24,582 nucleotides of DNA from an uncultured Lachnospiraceae bacterium. Lineage in GTDB: Bacteria > Bacillota_A > Clostridia > Lachnospirales > Lachnospiraceae. The stretch spans positions 1-24,582 of the forward strand of contig CAJUQU010000024.1 of NCBI GenBank assembly GCA_910588595.1. Direction: 5' to 3'. How positions within the stretch are numbered: position 1 is the first letter of the stretch; each line of letters starts with the position of its first letter. A model generated the notes under the pieces. It was not told the DNA's origin. It was given only the letters and a program-made list of their open reading frames with translations, and made no database searches. The translations under genes and the position numbers were made by a program. Shown here piece by piece: positions 22,209-24,582 of the stretch.

Positions 22209-23747
22209 TCAAAACCGTTTGATCTTTTTTGTCGTATTTTTCTCAAATTCCGTCTCGCGCACCTTGATCTTAAACACTCTCTTGTAGAGCGGCGCGCCCT
22301 GATTGTACGCGTCGATGATCTTCTGCAGCTCGCTCTGGATATCCTTGATCTTCTTCTTGCCGGCATACTCGTAATCCGGGAAGATCTCCGCCTCGATCAC
22401 GCCCTCGCTCTCGCGCACGAGCACCTCCTGCACGAGCCGGTTCTCGGCAAGCTTGTTCTCGATCTCCTCCGGGGAGACATTCTCTCCGTTTGGCGTGATG
22501 ATCAGGTTCTTCTTGCGCCCTGTCAGAAAGATGAAGCCATCCTCGTCCACATACCCGAGATCCCCGGTCTTTAACCAGCCGTCTTCCAGCGTCTCCTCCG
22601 TCTCCTTCGGCATGTTGTAGTAGCCCTGCATGACACTCGATCCCTTTACCCAGAGCTCCTCGTCCACGACCTTTGCCTCGCAGTTTGGCATCAGTCTGCC
22701 GACGGAGCCGTCTTTCATAAAATCACCGTAGTTCGTGCTGATGACGGGGGAGCACTCTGTCATGCCATAGCCCTGCCAGATCGTGATCCCATATTTTTTA
22801 AACATTTCCAGATATGCAGGATTGAGATATGCCCCGCCGCTGCACACCGTGTGGAACTGCTTGCCGAACACCTTTGCCTTGACGAGCGGTGCGGGGATCC
22901 ACGCCGCCTCCTCGAGCTTCTTTGCGAGCGTCTCGATCATCAGCGGCACCATCAGGATCATGTTCGGCTCAAACAGCTTGATGTTCTTCGCGACGCGCAG
23001 CAGCGAATCGTTGATGCAGATCACCGAGCCAATGGAAATGCCTTTCAAGATATCCATGCTGAGACAGTACGCGTGGTGGATGGGGAGGACTGACAGGATC
23101 ACGATGCCGGACTCCAGTCCCATGTCCAGGCAGGTCGCGTTCTCCGCCAGATTCCTGTGTGTGAGCATGACACCCTTGCTCTTGCCCGTCGTGCCGGATG
23201 TAAACATGATCGTCGCCAGCTGGTCCGGCCGCGGCGTGTAGTCAAACCCCGCGCTCTGTGCGCCGATCAGCTCCCACATGGACTGCTCCTTTGCGATCCC
23301 GTGCGGCTCGCTCATGCAGAGGATGTGCTCAAGCTTCGCGCAGCGCTCGGATGCCATCTGCGCCACACCTGCCTTTGCCTCGTCATAGACAAGCGTCGTG
23401 ACATCCGCGCGGTCGATCAGCTCACACAGATCTGTCTCCGGTAGATTGGCGTCGAGCGGCACGACCACGCTCCCGCTGTCCGCCGTACCGAAGTACGCGA
23501 CCACCCACGAGTAGGAGGTCGGTCCCACGATCGCGACATGTTTTCCCTGCTGCCCCAGCGCAGCCAGCACGGCTGAAAAACATTCCGTGTCATTTTTCAG
23601 CTGCGTGTACGTCCTGGACTCTATTTTTACTTCCTTTTTCCCGCTGTCCGCGCTGCTCTTTATCTTGTATCGGAACGCATCCTGCGCGCCAAAGTCGTGC
23701 TCTGCCGCAGCAAGCAGTTCCCGTATGGTACTATGCATTTTGCCCAT
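22209..23747 (-). CDS. AMP-forming acyl-CoA/acyl-ACP synthetase
   Basis: A 512-residue ANL-superfamily adenylating enzyme that activates a carboxylate with ATP to acyl-AMP, then transfers it to a thiol, here probably the phosphopantetheine of the adjacent carrier protein. Motifs: P-loop FTSGTTGKSKGVMLTHRN (around 182-199), A5-like WQGYGMTECSPVIS, A7 LKTGDLGYVDEDGFIFLTGR, A8 KKNLIITPNGENVSPEEIE, and C-terminal Lys in TTKKIKRF. The start MGKMHSTIRELL at 23747 has GGAG 6 bases upstream; a GTG four codons earlier is an alternative. Substrate (fatty, aryl or amino acid) cannot be read by eye. It lies 105 bases after the ACP gene, with a terminator-like hairpin between them. Confidence 0.9.
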   Translation of the reverse strand: MGKMHSTIRELLAAAEHDFGAQDAFRYKIKSSADSGKKEVKIESRTYTQLKNDTECFSAVLAALGQQGKHVAIVGPTSYSWVVAYFGTADSGSVVVPLDANLPETDLCELIDRADVTTLVYDEAKAGVAQMASERCAKLEHILCMSEPHGIAKEQSMWELIGAQSAGFDYTPRPDQLATIMFTSGTTGKSKGVMLTHRNLAENATCLDMGLESGIVILSVLPIHHAYCLSMDILKGISIGSVICINDSLLRVAKNIKLFEPNMILMVPLMIETLAKKLEEAAWIPAPLVKAKVFGKQFHTVCSGGAYLNPAYLEMFKKYGITIWQGYGMTECSPVISTNYGDFMKDGSVGRLMPNCEAKVVDEELWVKGSSVMQGYYNMPKETEETLEDGWLKTGDLGYVDEDGFIFLTGRKKNLIITPNGENVSPEEIENKLAENRLVQEVLVRESEGVIEAEIFPDYEYAGKKKIKDIQSELQKIIDAYNQGAPLYKRVFKIKVRETEFEKNTTKKIKRF

Positions 23748-23802
23748 ATCCTTCTCCACACCTTTCTGTTCTAATCCTTCGCTACTTCCTGCCCCTGTAC
23801 AT

Positions 23803-23842
23803 AAAATCTGGTGCTTCCATAACTGTCTACGAAAGCACCAGA
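23803..23842 (-). terminator. Attenuating terminator between ACP and acyl-ligase genes
   Basis: On the minus strand TCTGGTGCTT and AAGCACCAGA form a perfect 10-bp stem with a 16-base loop, followed by TTTTAT. It lies 10 bases after the ACP stop and before the ligase gene. Next to it is the palindrome ACAAACGTTTGT (23842-23853). Partial termination would lower the ligase level relative to ACP. Confidence 0.65.
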
Positions 23843-23852
23843 CAAACGTTTG

Positions 23853-24077
23853 TTATGAAATCTTCTCCAGATACGCCACTGCCTCCTGCACGGTGCGGAT
23901 ATTGGCCGCCTCCTCGGGATTCACTTCCACGTCAAGCTCATCCTCGATCTCCCCGAGCATACTCATGAAGTCAAAAGAGCTAAAACCAAGATCCTCCATA
24001 AAACGGGACTCCGGCTTGATATCCTCCTTCTTTACCTCAACATAATTTGTGATCAGATCTGTCAACTTATCAAACAT
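23853..24077 (-). CDS. Acyl/peptidyl carrier protein
   Basis: A 74-residue discrete carrier protein. The phosphopantetheine site is DLGFSSFDFMSML, with Ser34 aligned to the Ser of the usual D-S-L motif (the preceding Asp is Ser, the following Leu is Phe). The sequence has the four-helix pattern with acidic helix II (MLGEIEDELDVEVNPEEA). The altered site differs from housekeeping AcpP (DSLD), suggesting a dedicated secondary-metabolism or lipid-tailoring carrier. It lies between the condensation-like gene and the acyl ligase on the same strand. AGGG lies about 7 bases before ATG. Confidence 0.93.
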   Translation of the reverse strand: MFDKLTDLITNYVEVKKEDIKPESRFMEDLGFSSFDFMSMLGEIEDELDVEVNPEEAANIRTVQEAVAYLEKIS

Positions 24078-24098
24078 TGCTTACCCTGCCTTTCCTGC

Positions 24099-24124
24099 AC
24101 AGGAATGCCTCCGGGCATTCCTGT
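24099..24124. other. Perfect hairpin in the leader of the ACP gene
   Basis: ACAGGAATGCC and GGCATTCCTGT form an 11-bp perfect stem with TCCG loop, 22 bases before the ACP start. No T-run follows, so it is not a standard terminator; mRNA processing or stability is more likely. Confidence 0.6.
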
Positions 24125-24148
24125 CCTGAATAGTTACCGTTACACTTT

Positions 24149-24157
24149 ATTGTACCA
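24149..24157 (-). promoter_or_regulatory. Candidate extended -10 promoter for ACP and acyl ligase
   Basis: Minus strand TGG-TACAAT (TACAAT at 24149-24154) has the extended -10 form; no good -35 lies 16-18 bases upstream. It is in the 110-base gap after the condensation-like gene. Confidence 0.4.
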
Positions 24158-24187
24158 CAACACGATCCCCTGCGAAAGTTGATTTTA

Positions 24188-24582
24188 TCAGATCAGCTTT
24201 ATCACATCGCCGATCTTTAAGTTCGGGTTCTCAATCCCCTTGAACATGATCTTGCACATATAGTAGTAAAACAGTTCAAGTGCCTCCCTGCTGTACGCTT
24301 TCGTCTGGTGTTCGAAGCTAAAGTCCAGACCATTGTCCTCCGGCCTGTGCATCACAGTCAGATAGAGACCGTCCGCATAGTAGCCGTTCCCGTACCGTTT
24401 TGTCTTGTACCGGATATCGCCCAGGTCGACCAGTCCTTTTTCACGCAAAGTTGCAGGCTGGTATGTGAGCGCCACCGTCTCATATCCCATGCCAAGCGGT
24501 GTCTTGTAGACATCTTTCTTGTAGTTCATACACTCCACCGGATCAAAATTCACATAGCGGAACGTCTCATTCTGCCTGTCTC
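24188..24582 (-). CDS. 3' end of a probable NRPS-type condensation-domain protein (partial)
   Basis: The frame is open to the window edge (131 residues visible), so only the C-terminus is present. Residues near the end, GLYLTVMHRPEDNGLDFSFEHQTKAYSRE followed by an aromatic helix LFYYYMCKIMFKGIENP and IGDVIKLI, resemble the last part of a condensation (C) domain, where a D-F-S-x-E/D-Y-type strand precedes a final helix. The catalytic HHxxxDG motif would be outside the window. On the same strand, an ACP and an acyl ligase follow, which fits a free-standing condensation enzyme of a small assembly line. Family call is moderate, based on pattern and context. Confidence 0.6.
   Translation of the reverse strand, partial: DRQNETFRYVNFDPVECMNYKKDVYKTPLGMGYETVALTYQPATLREKGLVDLGDIRYKTKRYGNGYYADGLYLTVMHRPEDNGLDFSFEHQTKAYSREALELFYYYMCKIMFKGIENPNLKIGDVIKLI

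Overview
The window reads as a chromosomal contig end from a Gram-positive gut-type Clostridia, most likely Lachnospiraceae. This is inference from the gene set: a three-part sugar ABC importer without its own ATPase beside an AraC regulator, a T-box ahead of aspS with gatC/gatA/gatB, a DUF4474 protein, an HTH-Uma2 fusion, an Rpn-family nuclease, and strong AGGAGG ribosome sites with sigma-A-like promoters. No species can be named. Positions 1-47 are not biological: they match the Illumina P5/TruSeq universal adapter, so the left edge is an assembly artefact joined to a truncated gene. No rRNA, tRNA, CRISPR array or complete insertion sequence was seen.

Left region (48-4214): a minus-strand operon encodes a sugar-binding lipoprotein, two permeases, and the first 14 codons of a further gene that looks like the start of a GH36 alpha-galactosidase. 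A divergent AraC regulator faces it across a shared control region. By analogy with raf/msm loci this is probably an alpha-galactoside (raffinose family) uptake system. Positions 4225-8062 hold, on the minus strand, an HTH-Uma2 putative nuclease, a short DprA-like protein and a RecQ helicase with its own promoter: a compact DNA-processing cluster and one of the more interesting parts of the window. Positions 8254-10064 hold a metallophosphoesterase translationally coupled to a membrane-anchored, Cys-rich DUF4474 protein.

Middle region (10402-17378): aspS, gatC, gatA and gatB, the Asp-tRNA(Asn)/Glu-tRNA(Gln) amidation pathway, lie under a T-box leader. The cluster is interrupted between gatC and gatA by an Rpn/PD-(D/E)XK nuclease gene that carries its own promoter and terminator, plus a GC-rich structured element. 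AspRS has His31, which I recall as the non-discriminating type, fitting its pairing with GatCAB. Short tandem repeats sit in the aspS-gatC and gatA-gatB gaps.

Right region (17415-24582): a MITE-like inverted repeat comes first. An MFS transporter and a DUF1349 protein are divergent from a second AraC regulator, with back-to-back -35 boxes and a direct repeat spaced 32 bp. A coiled-coil protein of unknown function follows, its stop codon interlocked with that of the AraC gene. Last is a minus-strand carrier-protein system: the 3' end of a probable condensation-domain gene (cut by the window edge), a discrete acyl carrier protein, and an AMP-forming acyl ligase, with hairpins between the genes. 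This looks like part of a small NRPS-like assembly line that continues to the right.
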